Source: Prauserella rugosa
Lineage (GTDB): Bacteria > Actinomycetota > Actinomycetes > Mycobacteriales > Pseudonocardiaceae
Assembly (NCBI RefSeq): GCF_000719975.1
Contig: NZ_JOIJ01000005.1
Coordinates: 124,001 to 188,000, forward strand
Length of the DNA stretch: 64,000 bases
Direction of reading: 5' to 3'
Of the stretch, positions 24,817-33,339 are shown piece after piece. The notes under the pieces were generated by a model that saw only the letters and a program-made list of their open reading frames with translations, had not been told where the DNA came from and made no database searches. The number at the start of each line of letters is the position of its first letter. Position 1 is the stretch's first letter. A program made the translations under genes and the position numbers.

Positions 24817-25644
24817 ATGCCCCTGATCCTCGCCGGAACCCCACTCGGTGACCGTGCAGACGCCAGTCCCCGGCTCGCCGAGGCGTTGCGGGAGGCCGAT
24901 GTCATCGCCGCCGAGGACACGCGCAGGCTGCGCGCGTTGGCCACGGCCCTCGAGGTGGCGACGACGGCCAGGATCGTCAGCTTCTACGAGGACGTCGAAG
25001 CGGAAAGGCTGCCGAAGCTGCTCGAGTCGGTCCGGGCAGGCGAGTCCGTGGTGCTCGTGACCGACGCCGGAATGCCGAGCGTGTCCGATCCGGGTTTCCG
25101 GCTCGTGGCCGCGTGTGCCGACGAGGACCTGCCCGTCACGTGTGTGCCCGGCCCTTCGGCCGTCACGACCGCCCTCGCGCTGTCCGGTATCGCGCCGGAC
25201 CGGTTCTGCTTCGACGGCTTCGCCCCACGCAAACCGGGTGAACGGGCGAAATGGCTCGCCGAACTGGCCGAGGAGAAACGCACCACGGTGTTCTTCGAAT
25301 CGCCCCACCGCCTCGCCTCGACGTTGGCCGACGCGGCGGAGGCACTCGGCTCGGACCGCAGGGCCGCGGTGTGCCGCGAGCTGACCAAGACCTACGAGCA
25401 GGTGCGGCGCGGCGGTCTCGGCGAGCTCGCCGAGTGGGCGGCCGACGGCGTGCGGGGCGAGATCACGGTCGTCCTCGCCGGGGCGGCGCCCCGCGAGGTG
25501 CGGGTCGAGGACCTGGTCGCCGACGTCGCCAGGCGGGTCGAGGCGGGCGAACGGCTCAAGGCCGTGGCCGCGGAGGTAGCCAAGGAGACCGGGGTGTCGA
25601 AGAAGGAGCTCTACGACGCCGTGGTGGCCGCGCGCGCGGACTGA
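24817..25644 (+). CDS. rsmI: 16S rRNA 2'-O-methyltransferase RsmI
   Basis: This 275-residue tetrapyrrole-methylase-fold enzyme methylates the 2'-O of C1402 in 16S rRNA using SAM. Typical segments are LAGTPLGDR at the N-terminus, AAEDTRRLRAL near 30-40, VTDAGMPSVSDPGFRLV near 85-101, CVPGPSAVTTALALSG near 109-124 and FESPHRL near 160-166. The gene is divergent from pmt as in mycobacteria. It has no ribosome-binding site and a -10-like TAGCCT six bases before the ATG, pointing to leaderless translation. Its 3' end overlaps the 3' end of pabB on the other strand by 34 bases. Confidence 0.95.
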   Translation: MPLILAGTPLGDRADASPRLAEALREADVIAAEDTRRLRALATALEVATTARIVSFYEDVEAERLPKLLESVRAGESVVLVTDAGMPSVSDPGFRLVAACADEDLPVTCVPGPSAVTTALALSGIAPDRFCFDGFAPRKPGERAKWLAELAEEKRTTVFFESPHRLASTLADAAEALGSDRRAAVCRELTKTYEQVRRGGLGELAEWAADGVRGEITVVLAGAAPREVRVEDLVADVARRVEAGERLKAVAAEVAKETGVSKKELYDAVVAARAD

Positions 25645-27014
25645 GCGTCCGGCGTCGCCAGGAGCCGTTCGAGCGGGGCGGCCTTGTCGAGGCATTCGCG
25701 CCATTCGGCCTCGGGGTCCGAATCGGCCGTGATGCCGCCGCCCACGCCCAGTTCGACGGTGTCGCCGTGGATCTCGAACGTGCGGATCGCCACGTTCAGC
25801 TCCAGGCCCGCGACGGGGGAGACGAGTCCCATCGCGCCCGTGTACAGCCCGCGCGGGTGCTGTTCGAGGTCGGCGATGAGGTCGAGGGCGCGGATCTTCG
25901 GCGCCCCGGTGACGGAGCCGGGCGGGAACGTGGCGTGCAGCAGTGCCGCATCGCCGGTGCCACCGCTGCCATCGTCGGCGCTGGTGTCGCTGTTGCCGCT
26001 GCTGCCGTCGTTGGCGCCGTCGACGCCGCCGCGCCCGGCCGCGCCTCGGGCCAGGGTGCCGACGACGGTCGAGTCGAGGTGCCACACCCCGGGCGCAGGC
26101 CGCACGGCCAGCAGCTCCGGGACCCGCACGCTGCCGACCTCGCAGACGCGGCCGAGGTCGTTGCGTACGAGATCGGTGATCATCACGTTCTCGGCGACGT
26201 CCTTGACCGAGGCGCGCAGCTCGGCGGCGCCCGTGTCGTCCTGGGGCCCGCGGCGTGGGCGGGTGCCCTTGATCGGGGTCGAGCGCACCTCGGTGCCGTG
26301 CCGGGAGACGAACAACTCCGGCGACATGGACACCGCGCACCCCCACGGGCCGGACAGATACGCACCCCGCGCGGGGCTCAGCCTGCGCACGCCCTCGGCG
26401 AACAACGCCGCGGGGTCGCCGTCGAACCGGCCCGCGAACCGGGTGCACACGTTCGCCTGGAACAGCTCGCCCGCCTCGATGGCGTGGACGCACTCCTTCA
26501 CCGCACCGCGGTGGATGTCGGCCTCTGGCCGGTGCAGCGTCGTGGCGCGCCATGTGCCGGGCGTGGCGGGGCGGGTAAGCAGGTCCTCGAACTCGGCGAC
26601 CTCGGCTTCGCCGTGCGGGCGCAGCGATTCGAACCACCACCGGCCCGTCGCGTCGAGCCGCAGGACGTGATCGGCCCAGCCCCACACCGCGCGGGGCAGG
26701 GCGCCGCGACGGCCGGACGGGTCGGTCAGGTCGTAGGACAGGTACCCGAACCATCCGCCGCCGACGGCGCCCGCTGGCGTGCCGTCGGGCAGGTCCGCGT
26801 GGCCCGCCGACACGGCGAGCGCCTCGGCGGTGTCGTCGACCGGCTCCAGGCGGACCGACGGGGCGAGCACGGCGAGGGAACCGAACCAGTCGCCGGTGAG
26901 CGCGGCCGGTGGGGCGAGCCCGAGCGCGGCGGCGCGGCGATCCAGCGACGTCAGCACCTGGTCGGGCCGCAGTCGCGAGGTGAGTGCCGTTCGCTCGAGC
27001 CGCATGGCGGGCAT
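25611..27014 (-). CDS. pabB: Aminodeoxychorismate synthase component I (PabB)
   Basis: This chorismate-utilising enzyme of about 467 residues makes 4-amino-4-deoxychorismate for folate. Typical segments are GGWFGYLSYDL near 90-100, LFQANVCTRFAG, SMSPELFVSRHG, STPIKGTRPRRGP, AENVMITDLVRNDLGRVCEVGSV and FPPGSVTGAPKIRALDLI. A low-complexity Gly/Ser/Asp insert of about 30 residues (after TVVGTLARGAAG and before DAALLHATFPPG) interrupts a loop that is short in relatives. Start choice among ATG 27014, ATG 27005 and an upstream GTG-proximal codon is uncertain. It is the counterpart of Rv1005c. No pabA or pabC gene is adjacent. It converges on and overlaps rsmI by 34 bases. Confidence 0.92.
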   Translation of the reverse strand: MPAMRLERTALTSRLRPDQVLTSLDRRAAALGLAPPAALTGDWFGSLAVLAPSVRLEPVDDTAEALAVSAGHADLPDGTPAGAVGGGWFGYLSYDLTDPSGRRGALPRAVWGWADHVLRLDATGRWWFESLRPHGEAEVAEFEDLLTRPATPGTWRATTLHRPEADIHRGAVKECVHAIEAGELFQANVCTRFAGRFDGDPAALFAEGVRRLSPARGAYLSGPWGCAVSMSPELFVSRHGTEVRSTPIKGTRPRRGPQDDTGAAELRASVKDVAENVMITDLVRNDLGRVCEVGSVRVPELLAVRPAPGVWHLDSTVVGTLARGAAGRGGVDGANDGSSGNSDTSADDGSGGTGDAALLHATFPPGSVTGAPKIRALDLIADLEQHPRGLYTGAMGLVSPVAGLELNVAIRTFEIHGDTVELGVGGGITADSDPEAEWRECLDKAAPLERLLATPDAQSARAATTAS

Positions 27015-27074
27015 TGTCACCCGGCCGGGTGCGGCCGTGCCCGGCAAAGGTGGCCAACGCGACCCACGTGGTCC

Positions 27075-27881
27075 CTACGCCCGCCACCGGGACAGCCGGC
27101 GCTCGGTGAGCACCAGGACCTGGTTGAGGGCCACGCCGAGCAGCGAGATCGTCACGATGCCCGCGTACATCTCGGGGACGAGGAAGCTGTACTGCGAGGC
27201 GTTGATCAGATAGCCGAGTCCGGCCTCCGCCCCGACCATCTCCGCGGCGATCAGCACCAGGATCGAACTTGCGCCCGCCAGCCGGATTCCGGTGAAGATC
27301 GTCGGCACCGACGCGGGAAGCACCACCTTGACGAACAGGGCCAGCGGGGAGAACCCCAGCGACCGCGCCGACTTGATCAGCAGGGGGTCGACGGTGCGCA
27401 CCGCGCTCACCGTGTTGAGCAGGATCGGCCACGTGCAGGCGAACACCACGAGCGAGACCTTCGACAGTTCGCCGAGGCCCAGCAGAAGGACGAACACCGG
27501 CAGCAAGGCCAGCGCCGCCGTGTTCCGGAACAACTCGAGCAGCGGGTTGAGTGCCGCGTGGACGGGTCGGTACCAGCCGATGAGGATGCCCAGCGGAACC
27601 GCGATGACCGCGGCGACGACGAACCCGGTCAGCGAACGAGCCAGGCTGGCGCCGAAGTGCTCCCACAACTCGCCGGTTCCCGCGAGCTCGACGAGCGCCT
27701 GTCCGACCCGGGTGACCGGCGGCAGGAAGATGCTGTCGACGAGACCGAGCCGCGGTGCCAACTCCCACAGGAGCAGGAACGCCACGATCCCGGCCGAGCC
27801 GACGAGCGTCTGCCGAACGCGGCCGGTCGGGGCCTGCCGAGCCGAACCCGCATGCTTCGGACGCGTGATGACCTCAGCCAA
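27075..27881 (-). CDS. ABC transporter permease, sulfonate/taurine type
   Basis: This 268-residue inner-membrane permease of the SsuC/TauC class has six hydrophobic helices and the EAA-type loop (DPLLIKSARSLGFSPLALFVKVVLPASVPTIFTGIRLA, with the conserved G). Its partner ATPase and substrate-binding genes lie directly upstream. TTG 27881 is chosen as the start: it overlaps the ATPase stop by eight bases and GGGGAGG lies about ten bases before it. No ATG or GTG gives a better fit near the start of homology. The substrate is probably an organosulfur compound, judging from the dioxygenase in the same operon. Confidence 0.85.
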   Translation of the reverse strand: MAEVITRPKHAGSARQAPTGRVRQTLVGSAGIVAFLLLWELAPRLGLVDSIFLPPVTRVGQALVELAGTGELWEHFGASLARSLTGFVVAAVIAVPLGILIGWYRPVHAALNPLLELFRNTAALALLPVFVLLLGLGELSKVSLVVFACTWPILLNTVSAVRTVDPLLIKSARSLGFSPLALFVKVVLPASVPTIFTGIRLAGASSILVLIAAEMVGAEAGLGYLINASQYSFLVPEMYAGIVTISLLGVALNQVLVLTERRLSRWRA

Positions 27882-28710
27882 CGGGGACGACCTCCCCGGA
27901 GTTCTTCGCGTGCGCGGTGGCCGACTGTGTATCGCCGTGGGCGTTCTCCCCGCCACGCAGCAGGCTCCAGATCTCGTGCCGGTGGTGGGCGAACTGCGGT
28001 GTCGACCGGACGTCCGTGCCCGACGAACGGTCCGGCAGGTCGACGTCGACGACGGCCCGCACGGTGCCGGGGCGCGCGCTGAGCACCGCCACGCGGCTGC
28101 CCAGGAACACCGCCTCCTCGATGCTGTGGGTGATGAACACGATCGTCTTGCGCGTGCGCTCCCAGATGCGCAGCAGCTCCTCCTGCAGCACGTCCCTGGT
28201 CTGGGCATCGAGCGCGGCGAACGGTTCGTCCATCAGCAACACGTCCGGGTCGTAGGCGAGGCTGCGGGCGATGGCGACCCGCTGTTTCATCCCACCGGAG
28301 AGTTGGTCGGGATAGTGCTGTTCGAACCCGCCGAGTCCCACCAGGTCGAGGTAGTGCCGCGCGCGTTCGGCGCGTTCGCGGGCGGGCACCCGCTTGGCCT
28401 CGAGTCCGAACTCGACGTTGCCCTGCGCGCTGCGCCACGGCAACAGCGCGTACTGCTGGAACACCACACCGCGGTCGAGGCCGGGACCGGTGACGGGCCT
28501 GCCGCCGATGCGGATCTCCCCCGACGTCGGACGGTCGAGCCCGGCAAGCAGGTCCAGCATCGTCGACTTCCCCGAACCGCTCGGGCCGGCGACCACCGTG
28601 AGCTGTTCGGCCTCGATCCGCAGGTCGATCCCGCTCAGTGCGGTGACCTCCTCGCCGCTGCCTCGGGGATGGAAGGTCTTCGTCACGTCGTCGAACTCGA
28701 TGGCGTTCAT
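27874..28710 (-). CDS. ABC transporter ATP-binding protein, sulfonate/taurine type
   Basis: This 278-residue SsuB/TauB-class ATPase is complete: Walker A GPSGSGKST near 42-50, Q-loop FQQYALLPW, signature LSGGMKQRVAIA near 138-149, Walker B LLMDEPFAALD and the switch His in FITHSIEEA. The family segment QYALLPWRSAQGNVEFGLE is typical of nitrate/sulfonate/taurine importers. ATG 28710 has GGAGG five to six bases upstream. The C-terminal 40 residues (HHRHEIWSLLRGGENAHGD...) extend beyond the core. The stop overlaps the permease start. Confidence 0.9.
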   Translation of the reverse strand: MNAIEFDDVTKTFHPRGSGEEVTALSGIDLRIEAEQLTVVAGPSGSGKSTMLDLLAGLDRPTSGEIRIGGRPVTGPGLDRGVVFQQYALLPWRSAQGNVEFGLEAKRVPARERAERARHYLDLVGLGGFEQHYPDQLSGGMKQRVAIARSLAYDPDVLLMDEPFAALDAQTRDVLQEELLRIWERTRKTIVFITHSIEEAVFLGSRVAVLSARPGTVRAVVDVDLPDRSSGTDVRSTPQFAHHRHEIWSLLRGGENAHGDTQSATAHAKNSGEVVPVG

Positions 28711-28730
28711 CGGTTCCTCCAGACCCCGGT

Positions 28731-29762
28731 TCAGGTCCGTGTGGACCGGTACGGGTTGAGTTCGTTGGTGTAGAGGCGGGTTGTCGGGATGTCGCGCAGG
28801 GTGGGCCGGGTCTCGGCGGCGCGTTCCTTCCAGAGGTCGAATTCGCGGTCGGCGATCACGCCTCCCGGTCCGGCGACGCCGGTCGACCGCCAGTACCGGA
28901 TGGCCGTGGCGTCCTCGTTGCGATCGCGCCGGGCGATGATGCGGGCGAACCGGGCGACGACCTCGTCGCGGGGCCGGGTCTGCGCCCACCGCACCGCCCT
29001 CGCCGTGCCCGCGACGACGGCGCGCGCGGTGTCGGGCCGGGTCCGCAGGTAGTCGTCGCGCATCACGTAACAACCCGCACTGAACGAGCCGAGCAGGTCG
29101 TAATCGCTGAACACGGCCCGGATTCCGCCGCGGGCGAGTGCCTTCTCCCGGTGGATGTCGGTCAGCACGGCCACGTCCAGCTGCCCCGAGCGCAGGGCCT
29201 GTTCGGCGCTGACCGGTGGCACCACGACCAGTTGCACCGAGTCGATCTCCTCGGCGGTCAGGCCGGCGCGTTCGAGGTAGACGGCCAGCACGTCCTCGTG
29301 GTGCGCGCCGAGCGTGTTGACCCCGACCTTCTTGCCGATGAAGTCCCGTGGCCCTCGAACGGGACTGCCGGTGGGCACGAAGTATCCCGCCTCGGTGCGC
29401 GCATCGGCGCCGTAGTATCCGATCACCGACGTAATGGGGGCCCCGGCGGCGACGAGCCGGAGGATCGCGCCGTTGAAGGCCCCGCCGATGTCGATGTCAC
29501 CGGTCACGACGGATTGGATGTCCTGGGGGCCGCTGGTGGTGTTGCCGATCCACTGAAGCCGGGTGTCGCCGAGGAAGCCGAGGTCCTCGGCGAGTTCGAA
29601 GTAGAGGACCTTGCCCGCCCATCCCTGGTAACGCACGGTGTTGGCACCCGCGGTCTCGGCACCGGCGGCGCAGCCGCCCACCGCGGCCGCGGCCGCCGCC
29701 GATGCGGCACCCGCGGCGTAGCGGAGTGCGGCGCGTCTGCTGAAGGGCCGGTGGCTGCTCAC
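28731..29762 (-). CDS. ABC transporter substrate-binding lipoprotein, sulfonate type
   Basis: This 343-residue solute-binding protein of the SsuA/TauA (NMT1-like) class has a twin-Arg-like n-region (FSRRAALR), an Ala-rich core and a lipobox VGGC near residue 30. It is thus a membrane-anchored lipoprotein. Typical segments are YFELAEDLGFL, GDIDIGGAFNGAI, GADARTEAGYFVPTGSPVRGPRDFIGKKVGVNTLGAHHEDVLAVYLERAG and EQALRSGQLDVAVL. The start is GTG 29762, with a GGAG rather far upstream (about 12 bases). It lies between the dioxygenase gene and the ATPase gene in one operon. Confidence 0.88.
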   Translation of the reverse strand: MSSHRPFSRRAALRYAAGAASAAAAAAVGGCAAGAETAGANTVRYQGWAGKVLYFELAEDLGFLGDTRLQWIGNTTSGPQDIQSVVTGDIDIGGAFNGAILRLVAAGAPITSVIGYYGADARTEAGYFVPTGSPVRGPRDFIGKKVGVNTLGAHHEDVLAVYLERAGLTAEEIDSVQLVVVPPVSAEQALRSGQLDVAVLTDIHREKALARGGIRAVFSDYDLLGSFSAGCYVMRDDYLRTRPDTARAVVAGTARAVRWAQTRPRDEVVARFARIIARRDRNEDATAIRYWRSTGVAGPGGVIADREFDLWKERAAETRPTLRDIPTTRLYTNELNPYRSTRT

Positions 29763-29874
29763 GATCGTCGCTTTCTCCGGTGCCGCGAGCGTGCAGTGTC
29801 CGGTATGGACGCTCTGCCCACTCGCGGCACGCGGGGTCGGTGGCTGGGTCGCCGGAAGGCGATCCGGGAGGGAT

Positions 29875-30789
29875 TCAGGCCGGGGTGTAGGCCGATGCGT
29901 CGCCCTGGAGGGGCACGCTCGACCTGCCGTCGACGCTGACCGGGACGTCCCCGGCGACGGTCACCCGGTGCAGCCTTCGCGGGGTGTCGCCGAAGTCGGA
30001 CACCGCGTAGTGCTGGGTGAGTCGGTTGTCCCAGATCGCGATGTCCCCGGGCGCCCAGCGCCACCGCACCGTGTTCTCCAGGCGCGACACGTGGTTCTGC
30101 AGGATCTCGAACAGGTGCCGCGAGTCGCTTCCGTTGTAGCCGGCGAACTTCTGGGCGAAGTGCCCGAGCAGCAACGTCTTCTCCCCGGTCTCGGGGTGGA
30201 TGCGCACCACGGGGTGTTCGGTCCGGTAGACGGTCGAGGTGAACTGCTCGCGGTACCGCTTGGCCTGCTCGGTGACCGCCGCGACGGCGTGGGAGGCGCT
30301 GTAGTCGTAGTCGTTCGTGTGCACCGCCCACAGCTGCTCGGCCAGCTGTTTGAGCGAGTCGGGAAGGCTCTCGTAAGCCGACACGGTGTTGGCCCACGCC
30401 GTGTCTCCGCCGTACGGCGGCAACACGATGGCGCGCAGCAGCGAGAACGACGGTGGCGCCTGGACGAACGTGACGTCGTGGTGCCAGCTGTTGGCGCGGT
30501 TGCCGCGTTCGGCGTCGACGGGCAGCACGTTGGTGTTGGATTCGGCACCGGGCACGGTCGGATGCGCCGTGGTCAGCTCTCCGAGCCTGCGGGCGAATCC
30601 GGCCTGGAGGTCGTCGTCGAGGTGGTCCTGCCCGCGCACGAACACCACCTTGTGTTCCAGGATCGCCTGGCGTACCAGCGCGACGACGTCGTCGCTCGAA
30701 TCCGGACGCAGTTCGACGCCCGTGATCTCGGCACCGAGTGATCCGGCCACCGGCTGAATGTCGATCACGTTGGTCTGGCTCGCGGTCAT
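29875..30789 (-). CDS. TauD/TfdA-family 2-oxoglutarate dioxygenase (alkyl-sulfonate/sulfate type)
   Basis: This 304-residue Fe(II)/2-oxoglutarate dioxygenase probably releases sulfite or sulfate from an organosulfur substrate. Iron ligands are HHD in NSWHHDVTF (residues about 101-109) and the distal His in RRLHRVTV near 274. The oxoglutarate-binding Arg is in the same PRRLHR segment. WAPGDIAIWDNRLTQHYAV is typical of TauD and AtsK. ATG 30789 is supported by AAGGAG six bases upstream. It is the first gene of an operon with the binding protein, ATPase and permease. Taurine, alkanesulfonates or alkyl sulfates are all possible substrates. Confidence 0.88.
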   Translation of the reverse strand: MTASQTNVIDIQPVAGSLGAEITGVELRPDSSDDVVALVRQAILEHKVVFVRGQDHLDDDLQAGFARRLGELTTAHPTVPGAESNTNVLPVDAERGNRANSWHHDVTFVQAPPSFSLLRAIVLPPYGGDTAWANTVSAYESLPDSLKQLAEQLWAVHTNDYDYSASHAVAAVTEQAKRYREQFTSTVYRTEHPVVRIHPETGEKTLLLGHFAQKFAGYNGSDSRHLFEILQNHVSRLENTVRWRWAPGDIAIWDNRLTQHYAVSDFGDTPRRLHRVTVAGDVPVSVDGRSSVPLQGDASAYTPA

Positions 30790-31152
30790 CGCTACTCCTT
30801 CTGGGGTTTCGGTGCGGGATTTCTCGTCCGTGCCGTGACGCGTGGTTCACCCGGCTGATCCACGATGTCGGAGGTGCCGGCTTTTCGATACACGTCGACC
30901 CGGAAAACGGGAAAATGGTTCGGCGAATACGGTTCGGTGAACGGGAAACCCTGTCGTCGTCGACAGGTGTGAAGGCGCCTGAACTCAGGGTGGCGACATC
31001 GAGAGTGCGGCGTCAACCGTTTCTCCCGGTTCCCATCAATTGGACGAGGAATCCTGGTTTCGCACAAATAAATGCGCCGAATTAATAACCGGCTGAAATT
31101 CCGTCGCCGGTGTCGGTGGGCGCGTGTCCGGCGGTGCGGTTACGTTCGGGGA
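30790..31152. other. Intergenic region between divergent tauD-like and DUF4185 genes
   Basis: These 363 bases hold the promoters of two divergent genes. The right end has a lower-GC block (about 31060-31085) and TACGTT at 31141-31146 ahead of the DUF4185 start. A 91-codon minus-strand frame (30792-31067) ends inside the dioxygenase ribosome-binding site but looks non-coding. I found no SAM-type riboswitch and no clear cysteine leader peptide despite the sulfur operon. Confidence 0.5.
31141..31146 (+). promoter_or_regulatory. Probable -10 element of DUF4185 gene
   Basis: TACGTT ends six bases before ATG 31153, matching the leaderless pattern seen at other genes in this window. Confidence 0.4.
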
Positions 31153-32139
31153 ATGGAGATCAGGGCGGTCGAGACCGAACGCATCGAGCAGGTGACCGGC
31201 GCGGGCACGGCGAATCGGACCGACGAGCGGTTCGCCGTCACCGCCACCGACCTCGGCATCCTGTGGGACGCTGGTGGTGGTCGCGTGTTCGCGCTCTTCG
31301 GCGACACCTTCGGAGCCGGCTGGGGCGGCCGGGGAGCAGGTCCCGGCAGCGCCGACTGGCGCAGCAACGTGCTCGCCTGGTCGACCGCGCGGGACCTGTC
31401 CGGCGGTCTGCCGTTCGACGGCGTCGTCGAACGGCCGGAGGGTGGCGCCGCCCAGGTCCTCCCGTCCGGCCGCAGGGAGGTCACGGTGATTCCCAACAGT
31501 GCGATCACCGTGGACGGCACGCACTACGTGCACTACATGTCGGTGCGGGAATGGGGACGGCCCGGCCATTGGCGGACGAACCACGCGGGGATCGCCGTCT
31601 CGACCGACGACGGGCGGACGTGGGACAAACCCCGATCGGCGCGCTGGAAGAACCGGGACGGGCGGAGTCGGTTCCAGATCGGCGCGTTCGCCCGCGACGC
31701 CGGCGCGGTCCATCTGTTCGGCACCACGAACGGCAGGCACGACGTGCCCTACCTGGCCCGCGTCGAACCGGCACGGCTTCTGCACGCCGATGCGTGGGAG
31801 TACTGGGACGGCCGCGACTGGCGGGACGACGAGCGGCACGCCGCGCCGGTGTTCGACGGCTCGGTGGGGGAGATGTCGGTCGGGTACCACTCGGGCTTCG
31901 GGTTGTGGCTGATGATGCACCTCGACGAACCGCGCAAGGGCATCGTGCTGCGCAGTGCTCCCTCGCTCACGGGACCGTGGAGCGAGGGAGAGGTCGTCGT
32001 GTCGGGCGAGGAGTACCCCGCGATCTACGGCGGCTTCCTGCACCCCTGGTCGCTCGAAGGACCGGAGCTGTACTACCTCGTCTCCCAGTGGGAGCCCTAC
32101 AACGTCTTCCTCACCAGGACCCGGCTCGACGTCGGCTGA
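31153..32139 (+). CDS. DUF4185-family protein (propeller-like, possible glycosidase relative)
   Basis: This 328-residue protein matches DUF4185, whose members resemble five-bladed propeller glycosidases. Segments include TATDLGILWDAGGGRVFALFGDTFG near 30-54, WRSNVLAWSTARDL near 70-83, VIPNSAITVDGTHYVHYMSVREWG near 112-135, AGIAVSTDDGRTW and YGGFLHPWSLEGPELYYLVSQWEPYNVFL at the C-terminus. No signal peptide is visible, unlike many relatives, so it may be cytosolic or exported by another route. Activity is unproven. ATG 31153 is placed six bases after a TACGTT -10-like hexamer. The gene stands alone. Confidence 0.82.
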   Translation: MEIRAVETERIEQVTGAGTANRTDERFAVTATDLGILWDAGGGRVFALFGDTFGAGWGGRGAGPGSADWRSNVLAWSTARDLSGGLPFDGVVERPEGGAAQVLPSGRREVTVIPNSAITVDGTHYVHYMSVREWGRPGHWRTNHAGIAVSTDDGRTWDKPRSARWKNRDGRSRFQIGAFARDAGAVHLFGTTNGRHDVPYLARVEPARLLHADAWEYWDGRDWRDDERHAAPVFDGSVGEMSVGYHSGFGLWLMMHLDEPRKGIVLRSAPSLTGPWSEGEVVVSGEEYPAIYGGFLHPWSLEGPELYYLVSQWEPYNVFLTRTRLDVG

Positions 32140-32180
32140 CCGGGAGACGAGTACATCCGCCGGCAATGGTGGCGCAGGTG

Positions 32181-32186
32181 TACGAT
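32181..32186 (+). promoter_or_regulatory. Probable -10 element of DUF2855 gene
   Basis: TACGAT ends seven bases before ATG 32194. The start codon itself lies inside an inverted repeat, so promoter, operator and start overlap. Confidence 0.45.
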
Positions 32187-32209
32187 ACTTGCTATGCAAC
32201 CAACAAGTA
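32186..32209. promoter_or_regulatory. Inverted repeat overlapping start of DUF2855 gene, likely operator
   Basis: TACTTG (32186-32191) and CAAGTA (32204-32209) form a perfect 6-bp inverted repeat around a 12-base centre. It overlaps the -10-like hexamer and the ATG at 32194. This is the size and symmetry of a TetR-family operator, and a TetR gene lies just downstream at 33340-33957. Confidence 0.5.
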
Positions 32210-33315
32210 AGATAGAGGACTGGGACTTGCTCGTTCGGCGGAGTGAGGGTGGGATGGCACCGCGGGCGCCGGAGCTGTCGGTGGCCTCTCGGCCGCGAGC
32301 CGAGCTCGCGGTGGGCGAGGTGCGGCTGACCGTCGAGCGCTTCCTGTTGACCGCGAACAACCGCACCTACGTCACGCTCGGCGACAGCGCTGGGTACTGG
32401 ACGCCGTTCCCCGCGCCCGAGGGGTACGGGCGGGTGCCGGCGTGGGGATTCGCCGTGGTCTCGGAGTCGGCCCATCCCGACATCGCCGTCGGTAGCCGGT
32501 ACTTCGGCCTCCTGCCGATGTCGACCGACCTCGTCGTGTCGCCCGAGGTGGTTCCTGGCGGATTCCGTGACGCGTCCCCGCATCGCGACCGTCTCGACGA
32601 GTACTACCGGCAGTACCGCTCGGCCGATACCAACGGCGGCGAAGGTGGTGAGCCGAACGTCGAGGCCTCCCTGCGCGTCCTGGCGTGGACGGTCTACCCG
32701 TCGAGTCTCGTGCTCGCCCACGAACTGCGCACCTTCGGTGCGGCTGCCGTCGTACTGTCCAGCGCGTCGAGCAAAACCGCCCTCGGAATCGCGGAACGGT
32801 TGCGGCGCTTCGGAATCCGTACCCACGGCATGACCTCGCTCGCGAACGTGGACTTCGTGCGCGGGTTCGGCGTTTACGACTCCGTTTCCACCTACGACGA
32901 TCCGGCGGGCGTCGGTGATCCCGACGGGCCCGTCGACACCGTTTTCGTGGACATCACCCGGAACGTCGATGTGATCGCCGCCGTCCATCACCGGCTGGGA
33001 GGCCGCCTGCTGCGGTCGGTTCTGTTCGGCGGCACTCACGGGGGCGGTTCGGCTGCGCCCGGCACGTTGCCGGGTCCGACCCCGGAGCCGCTGTTCGTCC
33101 CCGAACGCCGGGCCGTGCTCAGGCAGCGGATCGGGGAAGAGGCCTACACACGGGAACTCGCCGAGGGGCAAGAACTGTTCCTCGCTCTCGCGGCGCGGAG
33201 CATGCGGGTCGACGACCGGGTCGGACCGGACGCCGCACGGGACGCGTTGAGCGAGGTGTTGGCAGGGCCGCAGGCTCCGGACGTCGTCACCGTGGTGCGT
33301 CCACAGCCGTCCTGA
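32194..33315 (+). CDS. DUF2855-family protein (MDR-like oxidoreductase relative)
   Basis: This 373-residue protein matches DUF2855, a family related to quinone oxidoreductase/MDR folds. The N-terminus has DWDLLVRRSEG, then LTVERFLLTANNRTYVTLGDSAGYWTPFPAPEGYGRVPAWGFAVV, which is the hallmark segment. The middle includes AAVVLSSASSKTALGIAERLR (a nucleotide-binding-like SSASSKTA turn). The C-terminus includes VFVDITRN and RSVLFGGTHGGG. Its reaction is unknown. ATG 32194 is favoured because homology begins a few codons later and no ribosome-binding site serves the later ATG at 32254. It is probably a leaderless transcript. The gene converges with a TetR gene 24 bases downstream. Confidence 0.82.
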   Translation: MQPTSKIEDWDLLVRRSEGGMAPRAPELSVASRPRAELAVGEVRLTVERFLLTANNRTYVTLGDSAGYWTPFPAPEGYGRVPAWGFAVVSESAHPDIAVGSRYFGLLPMSTDLVVSPEVVPGGFRDASPHRDRLDEYYRQYRSADTNGGEGGEPNVEASLRVLAWTVYPSSLVLAHELRTFGAAAVVLSSASSKTALGIAERLRRFGIRTHGMTSLANVDFVRGFGVYDSVSTYDDPAGVGDPDGPVDTVFVDITRNVDVIAAVHHRLGGRLLRSVLFGGTHGGGSAAPGTLPGPTPEPLFVPERRAVLRQRIGEEAYTRELAEGQELFLALAARSMRVDDRVGPDAARDALSEVLAGPQAPDVVTVVRPQPS

Positions 33316-33339
33316 AACCGGTGTGTCGGCCCGAGTCGA

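Noticed and set aside
24724..27768. Long minus-strand frame covering rsmI and pabB
   Set aside because: Its sequence is a frame-shifted shadow of pabB and the ABC permease region.
30792..31067. 91-codon minus-strand frame upstream of the dioxygenase gene
   Set aside because: Starts with a rare TTG without ribosome-binding site, composition unlike protein, and it ends inside the ribosome-binding site of the next gene. I also looked for a cysteine leader peptide here and found none convincing.
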